Notes under the pieces: model-generated
Told to the model about the DNA's origin: nothing
Databases searched by the model: none
What the model saw: the letters and a program-made list of their open reading frames with translations, nothing else
Shown: piece by piece, positions 54,033 through 62,725 of the stretch
How positions within the stretch are numbered: position 1 is the first letter of the stretch
Layout of the letters: each line of letters begins with the position of its first letter
From: Agromyces sp. G08B096
GTDB lineage: Bacteria; Actinomycetota; Actinomycetes; Actinomycetales; Microbacteriaceae
DNA: 64,000 nucleotides
Assembly (NCBI RefSeq): GCF_040267705.1
Contig: NZ_CP158374.1
Span: 2,604,001 to 2,668,000, forward strand
Direction of reading: 5' to 3'
Position numbers and translations under genes: made by a program

Positions 54033-55229
54033 TCAGCGTGCCGGTTCCCCAGCGATCGGGTCGGCGAGGAGCTCCGCGAACGCGGCCTCGGCCGCGCCGA
54101 TCATCAGGCGGTCCTCACCGAGGGCCGCCACGCGCAGGTCGAGGCCTTCCGCGGCCGCCGGCATCGCCTGAGCGGCGACCGCCTCGCGGAGCGCCTCGGG
54201 ATCGCGCTCGGCGAGCGTCGCGAGGAAGCCGCCGAGGATCACCAGCGAGGGGTTCAGCACGTTCACCGCGTTGGCGAGGGCGGTGCCGAGGATGCGCCGT
54301 TGCCGAGCGAGCTCGGCGCCCACGGTCGCTGCGCGATCGGATGCCTCGCCCACGGCCTCCTCGATCGCCGCCGCGAGCGTCGGCTCGTCGGCGTGGGTGA
54401 GCCCGACCGCGTCGAGCAGTCGCGACCGGCTCACCTCGTCCTCGAGCACCCCGCCGGGTGCCCGGCGGTCGTCGGGGTCGTCGATGCCCGGCCGGTTCTG
54501 GCCGAACTCGCCGGCGTAGCCCCCCGCACCGCCGACCGGCCGGCCGGCCACGACGAGCCCGCCGCCGATGCCGCTCGCCCCGCCGTTCAGGTACACCAGG
54601 TCGTCGACGCCGCGGCCGGCACCGAACAGATGCTCGGCGATCGCACCCAGCCCGGCGTCGTTGCCGACCGAGACAGGCAGGCCGGTGGCGTCCTCGACCA
54701 GGGTGCGGAGCGGGGCATCCCGCCACTCGAGGTGCGGCGCCAGCCGCACCAGCCCGTCGGAGGCGCGCACGAGACCGGGCACGGCGAGGCCGACGCCGAC
54801 GAGGCGTGCGCGGCGGAGCGGGCCCGGGCGCCAGCGCTCGATCGCAGAGCCGATGAGCTCCGCGGTCTCCTCGGGCGTGACGACATGGTCGACCTCGACG
54901 CGTTCGCGCGCCCGGATGCGACCGTCGAGGCCCACGGCGGCGATGGTCACGGCGTCGAGCTCGGGGTTCACCGCGATCGCGACGACGTCGGGCGACGGCG
55001 CGACGACGGGTGACGGACGCCCGACCCGGTTCGTCGGGTCGGGTGCGCGCTCGACGGCGAGGCCGAGGTCGGCGAGCTCTGCGGCGAGCGCGGCGACCGT
55101 GGAGCGGTTGAGCCCGGTCATCGCGGTGAGCCTCGCGCGCGAGAGCGGCCCCTCGAGGTGCACCAGGGTCAGGAGTTTCGAGAGGTTTCGACGGTGCACG
55201 CCGTCGAAGGTGCCGCTCCGTTCGTTCAC
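54033..55229 (-). CDS. ROK-family transcriptional regulator (XylR/NagC-like)
   Basis: A 398-residue ROK repressor: winged helix at 12-65 (RNLSKLLTLVHLEGPLSRARLTAMTGLNRSTVAALAAELADLGL, seen as a block) then the sugar-kinase-like domain (GVGLAVPGLV, VSVGNDAGLGAIAEHL, GGASGIGGGLV). The Cys-rich zinc motif usual in ROK proteins is missing: the corresponding stretch reads GQNRPGIDDPDDRRAPGGVLE. GTG start. It is divergent from the xylooligosaccharide importer and is the natural candidate for a xylose-responsive repressor. Confidence 0.9.
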   Translation of the reverse strand: MNERSGTFDGVHRRNLSKLLTLVHLEGPLSRARLTAMTGLNRSTVAALAAELADLGLAVERAPDPTNRVGRPSPVVAPSPDVVAIAVNPELDAVTIAAVGLDGRIRARERVEVDHVVTPEETAELIGSAIERWRPGPLRRARLVGVGLAVPGLVRASDGLVRLAPHLEWRDAPLRTLVEDATGLPVSVGNDAGLGAIAEHLFGAGRGVDDLVYLNGGASGIGGGLVVAGRPVGGAGGYAGEFGQNRPGIDDPDDRRAPGGVLEDEVSRSRLLDAVGLTHADEPTLAAAIEEAVGEASDRAATVGAELARQRRILGTALANAVNVLNPSLVILGGFLATLAERDPEALREAVAAQAMPAAAEGLDLRVAALGEDRLMIGAAEAAFAELLADPIAGEPAR

Positions 55230-55289
55230 CCCCTCACTCTAGGCAGCCCGGGCCTCCGTCTCGGCTCGGACACACCCTATTTGTTGCGC

Positions 55290-55319
55290 TTGACTCGATA
55301 TCCGAACGGGACGTATATT
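55290..55319 (+). promoter_or_regulatory. Promoter of the xylooligosaccharide importer operon
   Basis: TTGACT (55290-55295) and TATATT (55314-55319) separated by 18 bases: a near-consensus vegetative promoter, about 55 bases before the ATG of the binding-protein gene. Confidence 0.75.
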
Positions 55320-55336
55320 CAAGGCGTCCAGATCAC

Positions 55337-55362
55337 TTTCGGCAACAGCGCCGAAAATTTCG
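55337..55362. promoter_or_regulatory. Candidate operator of the importer operon
   Basis: TTTCGGC-N6-GCCGAAA (55337-55356) overlaps a second inverted repeat CGAAA-A-TTTCG (55352-55362), just downstream of the promoter and upstream of the ribosome binding site GAGAGG. The ACTTTCGG part recurs in the region before the LacI gene at 62726-63760. Confidence 0.65.
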
Positions 55363-55374
55363 AGAGGTTCAAAG

Positions 55375-56670
55375 ATGAACAGACGCAGCACTCGCCGGCT
55401 CGCCGCTATCGGCGCCGCAGCCGCACTCGCCGTGGGCGCGTTGGCCGGTTGCAGCGCCGGCGGCGGCGACTCCGCCGACGGCTCGGTCACCCTGACCTTC
55501 TGGCACAACTCCACGACGGGTGACGGCAAGGCGTACTGGGAGGCCACCGCCGCCGACTTCGAGGCCGAGAACCCCGGCGTGACGATCGAGATCCAGTCGA
55601 TCCAGAACGAGGAGATGGACGGCAAGCTGCAGACCGCCCTCAACTCCGGCGACGCCCCCGACATCTTCATGGCCCGCGGCGGCGGCAAGCTCGCGGCCGT
55701 GGTCGAGGCCGGGCAGGCGCAGGACCTCAGCGACGCCCTCTCCGACGAGACGAAGGAAGCCCTCGGCGAGGGCGCCCTCTCCGCGTTCACGATCGACGGC
55801 AAGCTCTACGGCGTGCCCTCGTCGGTGCTGCCCGGCGGCATCTACTACAGCAAGGATCTGTTCGCCCAGGCGGGGATCACCGCGACGCCCACGAACTTCG
55901 AGGAGCTCGGCGAGGCGGTCGACAAGCTGAAGGCCGCGGGCATCGACCCCATCGCCCTCGGCGCGAAGGACGCATGGCCCGCCGCCCACTGGTACTACTT
56001 CTTCGCCCTCCGCGAGTGCTCCCAGGACGTCTTCTCGGGGCTGACCGAGGACCCCAGCTTCTCCGACGAGTGCTGGCTGCGCGCCGGCCAGGACCTCGAG
56101 GAGTTCGCCGCGACCGAGCCGTTCAACCAGGGCTTCCTGACCACCACCGCCCAGCAGGGCGCCGGCTCGTCCGCCGGCCTCATCGCGAACCACAAGGCCG
56201 CGATGGAGCTCATGGGCGCCTGGGACCCGGGCGTCATCGCCTCGCTCACGCCCGACGAGAAGCCCCTCGCCGACCTCGGCTGGTTCCCGTTCCCGGCCAT
56301 CGACGGCGGTGACGGCGAGCCCGGCGCCATGATGGGCGGCGTCGACGGATTCTCGTGCTTCGTCGACGCGCCGAAGGAGTGCGGCGAGTTCCTGGAGTTC
56401 GCGTCGCAGAAGCAGTACCAGGAGGGCTACGCCGAGGCCTTCGTCACCCTGCCCGCCAACAAGGACGCCCAGGGCGTCGTCACCGACCCCGCCCTGCAGG
56501 AGGTGCTCGCGGCCGTCAACGAGGCGCCCTACGTCTCCGTGTGGCTCGACACCCTGCTCGGCCAGAACGTGGGCAACGCGCTGAACGTGGGCGTCGTCGA
56601 CATGCTCGCCGGCAAGGGCTCGCCCGAGGGCATCGTCGACGCGGTCGACCAGGCCATCCAGAAGGGCTGA
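55375..56670 (+). CDS. Xylobiose/xylooligosaccharide-binding lipoprotein (BxlE-like)
   Basis: A 431-residue family-1 solute-binding protein. Lipobox GALAGC puts the lipidated Cys at residue 26. The mature domain begins VTLTFWHNSTTGDGKAYWEAT, and the C-terminal VNEAPYVSVWLDTLLGQNVGNALN resembles the BxlE group. First gene of an importer operon ending in GH3 and GH43 enzymes, with xylA nearby, so xylo-oligosaccharides are the likely ligands; this is inference. Confidence 0.9.
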   Translation: MNRRSTRRLAAIGAAAALAVGALAGCSAGGGDSADGSVTLTFWHNSTTGDGKAYWEATAADFEAENPGVTIEIQSIQNEEMDGKLQTALNSGDAPDIFMARGGGKLAAVVEAGQAQDLSDALSDETKEALGEGALSAFTIDGKLYGVPSSVLPGGIYYSKDLFAQAGITATPTNFEELGEAVDKLKAAGIDPIALGAKDAWPAAHWYYFFALRECSQDVFSGLTEDPSFSDECWLRAGQDLEEFAATEPFNQGFLTTTAQQGAGSSAGLIANHKAAMELMGAWDPGVIASLTPDEKPLADLGWFPFPAIDGGDGEPGAMMGGVDGFSCFVDAPKECGEFLEFASQKQYQEGYAEAFVTLPANKDAQGVVTDPALQEVLAAVNEAPYVSVWLDTLLGQNVGNALNVGVVDMLAGKGSPEGIVDAVDQAIQKG

Positions 56671-56684
56671 GGACCCAGCACATC

Positions 56685-57725
56685 ATGAGCGTTCGCACCA
56701 ACTCCCCCAGCGTCGGGCGAGTCGAGGCGGACGACGTCACGGCCGGGGACGGCTCGCCGTCCCCGGCCCCCGGCCGGGTCGCCGCGACGTCGTCCCGTCC
56801 CGGACGTCGTCGCCCCCGCCGCGACTCCCTGAAGGCCGTCGAGATCGCGGTGCTCGTCGGCCCCGCACTCGTCGTGTTCCTGGCCTTCGTCATCTTCCCG
56901 GTCATCATGGCCGGCTACTACGGCTTCTTCCGCTGGAAGGGCTTCGGCCCGCCGACCGACTTCGTCGGGCTGCAGAACTACGTCACGATCCTCCAGGACT
57001 CCGCATTCCACGAGGCGCTCTGGCACAACGCCGTCATCGTCTTCGGGTCGCTGCTGCTGCAGGGGCCGGCGGCGCTGCTGCTGGCACTGCTGCTCAACCG
57101 CCCGATGCGCGGCCAGTCCGCGATCCGCGTCCTCATCTTCGTCCCGTACGTGATCGCCGAGGTCGTCGTCGGCACGGGCTGGAGCCTGATGCTGCAGAGC
57201 GAGGGCGCGCTGAACGGCCTCCTCGAGAAGATCGGACTCGGCGCCTTCGCCCAGGACTGGCTCGCCGACCCGAACATCGCGATCTGGACCCTGCTCGGCA
57301 TCATCACCTGGAAGTACATCGGCTTCGCCGTGATCCTCTTCCTCGCGGGCCTGCAGGGCATTCCCCAGGAGCTCACGGAGGCGGCCCAGATCGACGGCGC
57401 GTCGTACTGGCAGATTCAGCGGCGGATCACCCTGCCGCTGCTCGGACCGACGCTGCGGATCTGGGCGTTCCTCTCGATCATCGGATCGCTGCAGCTGTTC
57501 GACCTCGTCTATATCATCTGGGGCCAGTACGTGGCCTCGACCGCCGGCACGTCGACCATGGCGACCTACATGGTCGCGAACGGCCGCAACGCCGGCAACT
57601 ACGGCTACGGCAACGCCGTCGCCGTGGTGCTGTTCCTGATCTCCCTCGTCGTCGCCCTCGTCTACCAGCGCTACGTGCTGCGACGCGACACCGCCGGCGC
57701 ACTCACCGAACGGACCGACCGATGA
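56685..57725 (+). CDS. Sugar ABC transporter permease (MalF type)
   Basis: A 346-residue permease with a long hydrophilic N terminus (1-50), six helices and the EAA loop ELTEAAQIDGASYWQIQRRITLPLL. It starts 14 bases after the binding-protein gene and its stop overlaps the next permease (ATGA). Part of the xylooligosaccharide importer (BxlF-like). Confidence 0.93.
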   Translation: MSVRTNSPSVGRVEADDVTAGDGSPSPAPGRVAATSSRPGRRRPRRDSLKAVEIAVLVGPALVVFLAFVIFPVIMAGYYGFFRWKGFGPPTDFVGLQNYVTILQDSAFHEALWHNAVIVFGSLLLQGPAALLLALLLNRPMRGQSAIRVLIFVPYVIAEVVVGTGWSLMLQSEGALNGLLEKIGLGAFAQDWLADPNIAIWTLLGIITWKYIGFAVILFLAGLQGIPQELTEAAQIDGASYWQIQRRITLPLLGPTLRIWAFLSIIGSLQLFDLVYIIWGQYVASTAGTSTMATYMVANGRNAGNYGYGNAVAVVLFLISLVVALVYQRYVLRRDTAGALTERTDR

Positions 57726-58591
57726 CCGCATCGATCGCCCTCCCGCGCGCCCGGCGGCCGCGCGGGCAGGGCACGCTCCCGTGGGGCAGCCCCGTCGTCT
57801 ACTTCATCGCGCTCGTCATCGTCGCGCTGATGCTCGCGCCCATCGCGTACATCATCATCGGCGGCTTCCGGACGAACTCCCAGATCACCACCGACCCCTC
57901 GGCGTTCCCGTCGCCGTGGGTGTTCGACAACTACGGCGGGGTGCTGGTGAGCGGCACGTTCTGGGGCGAGGTGGCGAACTCCACGGTCGCCGCCGTCGTG
58001 ACCACGGTGGCGGTCGTCGCGCTCGGACTCATGGCCAGTTACGTGCTCGCCCGCTACCGCTTCAAGGCCCGGGGCGTGCTCTACGCGGTGTTCGCGGCAG
58101 GCCTGATGTTCCCCATGACCGTCGCGATCACGCCGCTCTACCTGGTGGTGCGCAGCCTCGGCCTGACGAACTCGCTGGCGGGAGTCATCCTGCCCCAGAT
58201 CGCGTTCGCGCTGCCGACGACGATCATCATCCTGGTGCCGTTCCTGCGCGCCATCCCCGACGAGATCGAGGAGGCGGCGTCGATCGACGGGTGCTCGCGG
58301 CTCGGGTTCTTCTGGCGCATGGTGGTGCCGCTCGCGATGCCCGGGGTGATCACCGTCGGCATCCTCGCGTTCATCGCGAGCTGGAACAGCTACCTCCTCC
58401 CCCTGTTCATCCTGAACAACGAGGGCGCGTACACGCTGCCCCTCGGGGTGCAGGCCTTCGCGTCGCAGTACTCGGTCGACACCGCGAAGGTGCTGGCGTT
58501 CACGTCGCTGTCGATGATCCCGGCACTGGTGTTCTTCAGCATCTTCGAACGCCGCATCGTCGGCGGCCTCACCGGGGCGGTGAAGGGATGA
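57722..58591 (+). CDS. Sugar ABC transporter permease (MalG type)
   Basis: A 289-residue permease with six helices and EAA loop EIEEAASIDGCSRLGFFWRMVVPLA. Start overlaps the upstream permease stop; its own stop overlaps the GH3 gene (ATGA). BxlG-like partner. No ATPase gene accompanies the operon, as is usual for importers served by a common MsiK-type ATPase. Confidence 0.93.
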   Translation: MTASIALPRARRPRGQGTLPWGSPVVYFIALVIVALMLAPIAYIIIGGFRTNSQITTDPSAFPSPWVFDNYGGVLVSGTFWGEVANSTVAAVVTTVAVVALGLMASYVLARYRFKARGVLYAVFAAGLMFPMTVAITPLYLVVRSLGLTNSLAGVILPQIAFALPTTIIILVPFLRAIPDEIEEAASIDGCSRLGFFWRMVVPLAMPGVITVGILAFIASWNSYLLPLFILNNEGAYTLPLGVQAFASQYSVDTAKVLAFTSLSMIPALVFFSIFERRIVGGLTGAVKG

Positions 58592-61032
58592 GCGCCGAGC
58601 AGCACGCCGTCAACGGCACGGATGCCTCGGGCCGGACTGCGCCCGCGTGGCGCGACGCGAGCCTGCCGCCCGCCGAGCGCGCGGCCGCACTCATCGCCGA
58701 GCTCACCCTCGAGGAGAAGATCGCCCAGCTCTACGGCGTCTGGGTCGGCGCGTCCGCCGAGGGCGGCGACGTCGCCCCGAACCAGCACGAGATGAGCGGC
58801 GACGTCGACCTCGACGACCTGCTCCCGAAGGGGCTCGGCCAGTTGACCCGCCCGTTCGGCACCGCGCCGGTCGACCCGGGGCTCGGCGCCCTGTCGCTCG
58901 CGCGCACGCAGCGGCGCATCGTCGCCGACAGCCGTCTCGGGATCCCGGCGCTCGCGCACGAGGAGTGCCTCGCCGGCTTCGCCGCCTGGGGCGCGACCGC
59001 GTACCCGGTGCCGCTGTCGTGGGCCGCGACGTTCGATCCCGACCTCATCGAGCGGATGTCCCGCCGCATCGGCGAGGACCTCAGATCGGTCGGCGTGCAT
59101 CAGGGGCTCGCGCCCGTGCTGGACGTCGTCCGCGACGCCCGCTGGGGCCGGGTCGAGGAGACCATGGGCGAGGACCCGTACCTCGTCGGCACCGTCGGCG
59201 CCGCGTACGTGCGCGGCCTCGAGGCGGCCGGGGTCGTGGCGACGCTGAAGCACTTCGTCGGCTACTCGGCGTCGAAGGCCGGGCGCAACCTCGCCCCGGT
59301 ATCGGTCGGCCCGCGGGAGCTCGCCGACGTCCTGCTGCCGCCGTTCGAGATGGTGCTCCGCGAGGGCCGGCCGCGCTCGGTCATGAACGCGTACACCGAT
59401 CTCGACGGCGTGCCCACCGCGGCCGATGCGGCCCTGCTCACCGACCTGCTGCGCGACGTGTGGGGCTTCACCGGAACGGTCGTCGCCGACTACTTCGCGG
59501 TCGCGTTCCTGCACACGCTGCACGGGACTGCCGGGTCGCTCGGCGACGCCGCTGCCGCCGCGCTCGAGGCCGGTATCGACGTGGAGCTGCCGACCGTGCA
59601 TGCCTTCGGCGCCCCGCTCGTCGAGGCCATCGCGGACGGTCGGCTCGACGAGGCGGTGCTCGACCGGGCGCTCCGCCGGGTGCTCGCGCAGAAGGCCGAG
59701 CTGGGCCTGCTCGACGCCGACTGGGATGCCACGCCGCCGGCGCTTCGCGCACTCGGCGACCTCGCGGACGACCTCGACGCCGTGCGCGGCACGATCGACC
59801 TCGATCCGCCCGCGAACCGGGCCCTCGCGGCCGAGATCGCGGAGCGGGCCATCGTGCTGCTCCACAATGACGGGACGCTTCCGCTCGACGGCGGCACCGC
59901 GCCGTCGCGGATCGCGGTGATCGGCCCGACGGCCGCCGACCGGTTCGCGGTGCTCGGCTGCTACGCGTTCCCGACGCACGTGGGCGTGCATCACCCCGAG
60001 TCGGGCGACGGCATCGAGCTGCCGACCCTGCTCGAGTCGATCCGCGCCGAGTTCCCGGGCGCTGAGGTCGTGCACGTGCCGGGCACCGGCATCGACGACG
60101 GCGACACCTCGGGCTTCGACGCGGCCGTGGCCGAGGCATCCGCCGCCGATGTCGTCGTGCTCGCCCTCGGCGACCGCGCCGGCCTCTTCGGCCGGGGCAC
60201 GAGCGGCGAGGGCTGCGACGCGGAGTCGCTCGCGCTCCCGGGCGCGCAGGCTGCGCTGCTCGAGGCGGTCCTCGACGTGGGGACCCCGACCGTGGTGACG
60301 CTCCTCGCCGGCCGGCCGTACACGCTCGGCACCGCGCCGGACCGCTCGGCCGCCATCCTGGAGGCGTTCTTCGCCGGTGAAGAGGGCACGCGTGCCCTCG
60401 CGGGCATCCTGAGCGGACGGGTCGCTCCCTCCGGCCGGCTGCCCGTGTCGGTGCCGGCGTCCGCCGGCGTGCACCCCTCGACGTACCTGGCCTCGACGCT
60501 CGCGAGGGCGAACGGCGTGTCGAGCATCGACCCGACGGCTCGCTACCCGTTCGGCCACGGCCTGACCTACACGTCGTTCGAGTGGAGCGACTGGTCGGGC
60601 GACGAGTCCGAGATCACGACCGACGGGACCGCGTCCGTGCGGCTGCGCGTGCGCAACACCGGCGAGCGCGACGGCGTCGAGGTCGTGCAGCTGTACCTGC
60701 ACGATCCCGTCGCGAGCGTCGTCCGGCCCGTCCAGCGGCTCATCGGGTTCGCCCGGGTCAAGCTCGCCGCAGGCGAGGCGGCCGACGTGCGGTTCGCCGT
60801 GCCCGCGGACCTCGCATCGTTCACCGGTCGCGACGGCACCCGGGTGGTCGAGCCGGGCGAGCTGGTGCTGAACGCCGGCCGCTCCAGCGGCGACCTGGTA
60901 TTCGAGCATCGCGTCGTGGTGACCGGCCCGGTGCGCGTGGTCGACCACACGCGGCGGCTGCATCCCGAGGTCCGGGTCGATGCGGTGCCCGGTGCCGCCC
61001 TGGGCGGCCTCGCCGTGGCCGCGGCGAGCTGA
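58588..61032 (+). CDS. Glycoside hydrolase family 3 beta-xylosidase/beta-glucosidase
   Basis: An 814-residue cytoplasmic GH3 enzyme without signal peptide. The N-terminal TIM-barrel domain includes LGIPALAHEECLAGF and KHFVGYSASKAGRN; the nucleophile is Asp301 in VVADYFAV. The alpha/beta sandwich starts about residue 420, and a fibronectin-III-like domain (YPFGHGLTYTSFEW onward) ends the protein. Context (xylooligosaccharide importer before it, GH43 xylosidase after it) favours beta-xylosidase. Confidence 0.92.
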   Translation: MSAEQHAVNGTDASGRTAPAWRDASLPPAERAAALIAELTLEEKIAQLYGVWVGASAEGGDVAPNQHEMSGDVDLDDLLPKGLGQLTRPFGTAPVDPGLGALSLARTQRRIVADSRLGIPALAHEECLAGFAAWGATAYPVPLSWAATFDPDLIERMSRRIGEDLRSVGVHQGLAPVLDVVRDARWGRVEETMGEDPYLVGTVGAAYVRGLEAAGVVATLKHFVGYSASKAGRNLAPVSVGPRELADVLLPPFEMVLREGRPRSVMNAYTDLDGVPTAADAALLTDLLRDVWGFTGTVVADYFAVAFLHTLHGTAGSLGDAAAAALEAGIDVELPTVHAFGAPLVEAIADGRLDEAVLDRALRRVLAQKAELGLLDADWDATPPALRALGDLADDLDAVRGTIDLDPPANRALAAEIAERAIVLLHNDGTLPLDGGTAPSRIAVIGPTAADRFAVLGCYAFPTHVGVHHPESGDGIELPTLLESIRAEFPGAEVVHVPGTGIDDGDTSGFDAAVAEASAADVVVLALGDRAGLFGRGTSGEGCDAESLALPGAQAALLEAVLDVGTPTVVTLLAGRPYTLGTAPDRSAAILEAFFAGEEGTRALAGILSGRVAPSGRLPVSVPASAGVHPSTYLASTLARANGVSSIDPTARYPFGHGLTYTSFEWSDWSGDESEITTDGTASVRLRVRNTGERDGVEVVQLYLHDPVASVVRPVQRLIGFARVKLAAGEAADVRFAVPADLASFTGRDGTRVVEPGELVLNAGRSSGDLVFEHRVVVTGPVRVVDHTRRLHPEVRVDAVPGAALGGLAVAAAS

Positions 61033-61046
61033 CGGGCGGGGCCCGG

Positions 61047-62684
61047 ATGACCGCGATCGCGCACAACCCTGTGCTGCCCGGGTTCCGCCCGGACCCGAGC
61101 GTCTGCCGGGTGGGCGACGCGTTCTACGCCGTCACGTCATCGTTCGAGTACTTCCCGGGGCTCCCGGTGCACCGGTCGACCGACCTGGTGCACTGGGAGC
61201 CCGTCGGGCACGTCATCCATCGGGAGGACCAGCTCGACCTGTCCGGCGTCGCGTCGTCGGGCGGGCTGTTCGCGGCGACGATCCGTCACCATGACGGGCG
61301 CTTCTGGGTGGTGTGCACGCTCGTGGGCGGCACCGGGCGGTCCGGCGGGTTCGTCGTCACCGCGGCCGACCCGGCCGGCCCCTGGTCGGACCCGACCTGG
61401 GTCGACGGCGGGGACGGCCGAGACGGCATCGACCCGTCGCTGCTGTTCGCCCGCGACGGGCGCGCGTGGTGGTGCGGCACCCGGCTCGCCTCGCCCGGCG
61501 CGTGGCCCGAGCAGACCCAGGTCTGGGTACGCGAGTTCGACCCCGTCGGGCTCCGGCTCGTCGGCGACGAGCACGTGGTGTGGCACGGCGCGCTCGAGGG
61601 GGCGGTGTGGGCCGAGGGCCCGCATCTGCTCGAGGTCGACGAGGCGCAGGGCGGCGGCGTGCTGCTGCTCGCGAGCGAGGGCGGCACCGAGCGGCATCAC
61701 GCGGTGAGCGTCGCGCGCGGCGCTTCGCCGATCGGCCCGTTCGCCGGGAACCCCGGCAATCCGGTCCTCACGCACCGGCACCTGGGTCGCGGTGCGCCCG
61801 TCGCGAACGTCGGTCACGCCGATCTGGTCGACGACGGGCGCGGCGGCTGGTGGGCGCTCGCGCTCGCGACCCGCTGCCTCGACGGCATCGACTCGTTGCA
61901 GGGCCGGGAGACCTGGCTCGTCCCCGTCGCCTGGGAGGACGGCTGGCCCGTCTTCGCTCCCGGCGAGGGGCGCCTGTCCCGCGAGGTCGAGGTGCCGTGG
62001 GCGGAGGACGACGAAGCTGAGGATGCGGGCCGGTCGGCCGCGGCGGGCACGGCGGCAGCGGCGGGCACGGCGGGCACGCGCCTCGGCTCGCTCCTCGAGG
62101 AGCATTTCGACGGCCCCGAGCTGCATCCCGACCTGATCCGGGTCCGGACCGCGCCGGGCGTCGATCGGATCGGCCTCGGCGCGAGGCCCGGCCACGCCCG
62201 GCTCCGGCCGACGTCGCAGAGCCTCGCCGAGGTCGCGCCGCACGCGTTCGCGGGGTTCCGGCTCGAGCAGCCACGGGCGAGGGTCACCGCGGTGATCGAG
62301 GCATCCGGCGCGCCCGGAATGACCGCGGGTCTCGCGCTGCGCCAATCGGAAGCACGTCACCTGCGCCTCGGCGTTCGCGACGGCGTCGTCGAGCTCGTGC
62401 TCCACGTCGACGGCGACGAGCACGTGCGCGGCACCGCGCCTGCGGCGGACGGCAGCGTGGAGCTCGAGCTCGCGATCGACGGTTTCGCGGTCGCCGCGCG
62501 CGTCCGCACCGCGCAGCAGGCCGATGCGGACTGGACCGAGGTCGGGAGGGCCGGCGTACGCCCGCTCAGCAGCTCGGGGATCGGCAGCTTCGTCGGCGTG
62601 ACGGCCGGAGTGTTCGCGACCGGCACGAATGCGGCGGACGCCTGGGCCGACGTCGACGTGCTTCGGGTCGAGCACGTCGCCTGA
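61047..62684 (+). CDS. Glycoside hydrolase family 43 beta-xylosidase
   Basis: A 545-residue GH43 enzyme. The five-bladed propeller carries the base Asp16 (GFRPDPSVCR), the pKa-modulating Asp129 (DGIDPSLLF) and the acid Glu190 (WAEGPHLL). Residues about 350-545 form the C-terminal beta-sandwich typical of GH43 xylosidases, preceded by an Ala/Gly linker. No signal peptide. Last gene of the importer operon; releases xylose from imported oligomers. Confidence 0.92.
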   Translation: MTAIAHNPVLPGFRPDPSVCRVGDAFYAVTSSFEYFPGLPVHRSTDLVHWEPVGHVIHREDQLDLSGVASSGGLFAATIRHHDGRFWVVCTLVGGTGRSGGFVVTAADPAGPWSDPTWVDGGDGRDGIDPSLLFARDGRAWWCGTRLASPGAWPEQTQVWVREFDPVGLRLVGDEHVVWHGALEGAVWAEGPHLLEVDEAQGGGVLLLASEGGTERHHAVSVARGASPIGPFAGNPGNPVLTHRHLGRGAPVANVGHADLVDDGRGGWWALALATRCLDGIDSLQGRETWLVPVAWEDGWPVFAPGEGRLSREVEVPWAEDDEAEDAGRSAAAGTAAAAGTAGTRLGSLLEEHFDGPELHPDLIRVRTAPGVDRIGLGARPGHARLRPTSQSLAEVAPHAFAGFRLEQPRARVTAVIEASGAPGMTAGLALRQSEARHLRLGVRDGVVELVLHVDGDEHVRGTAPAADGSVELELAIDGFAVAARVRTAQQADADWTEVGRAGVRPLSSSGIGSFVGVTAGVFATGTNAADAWADVDVLRVEHVA

Positions 62685-62710
62685 CGGCGGCGGCACCGGC
62701 GCCGCCGCCG
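62685..62710. terminator. Hairpin terminator between GH43 and lacI
   Basis: A 10-bp GC-rich stem (62685-62694 with 62701-62710) and six-base loop directly after the GH43 stop, between convergent genes; it may end both transcripts. Confidence 0.6.
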
Positions 62711-62725
62711 GCGCCGGCGCTGGCC

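Noticed and set aside
52539-55013. Plus-strand open frame of over 800 codons opposite the MFS and ROK genes
   Set aside because: Both minus-strand genes have clear domains and motifs; the plus-strand product is Arg/Asp/His-rich without similarity to anything known.
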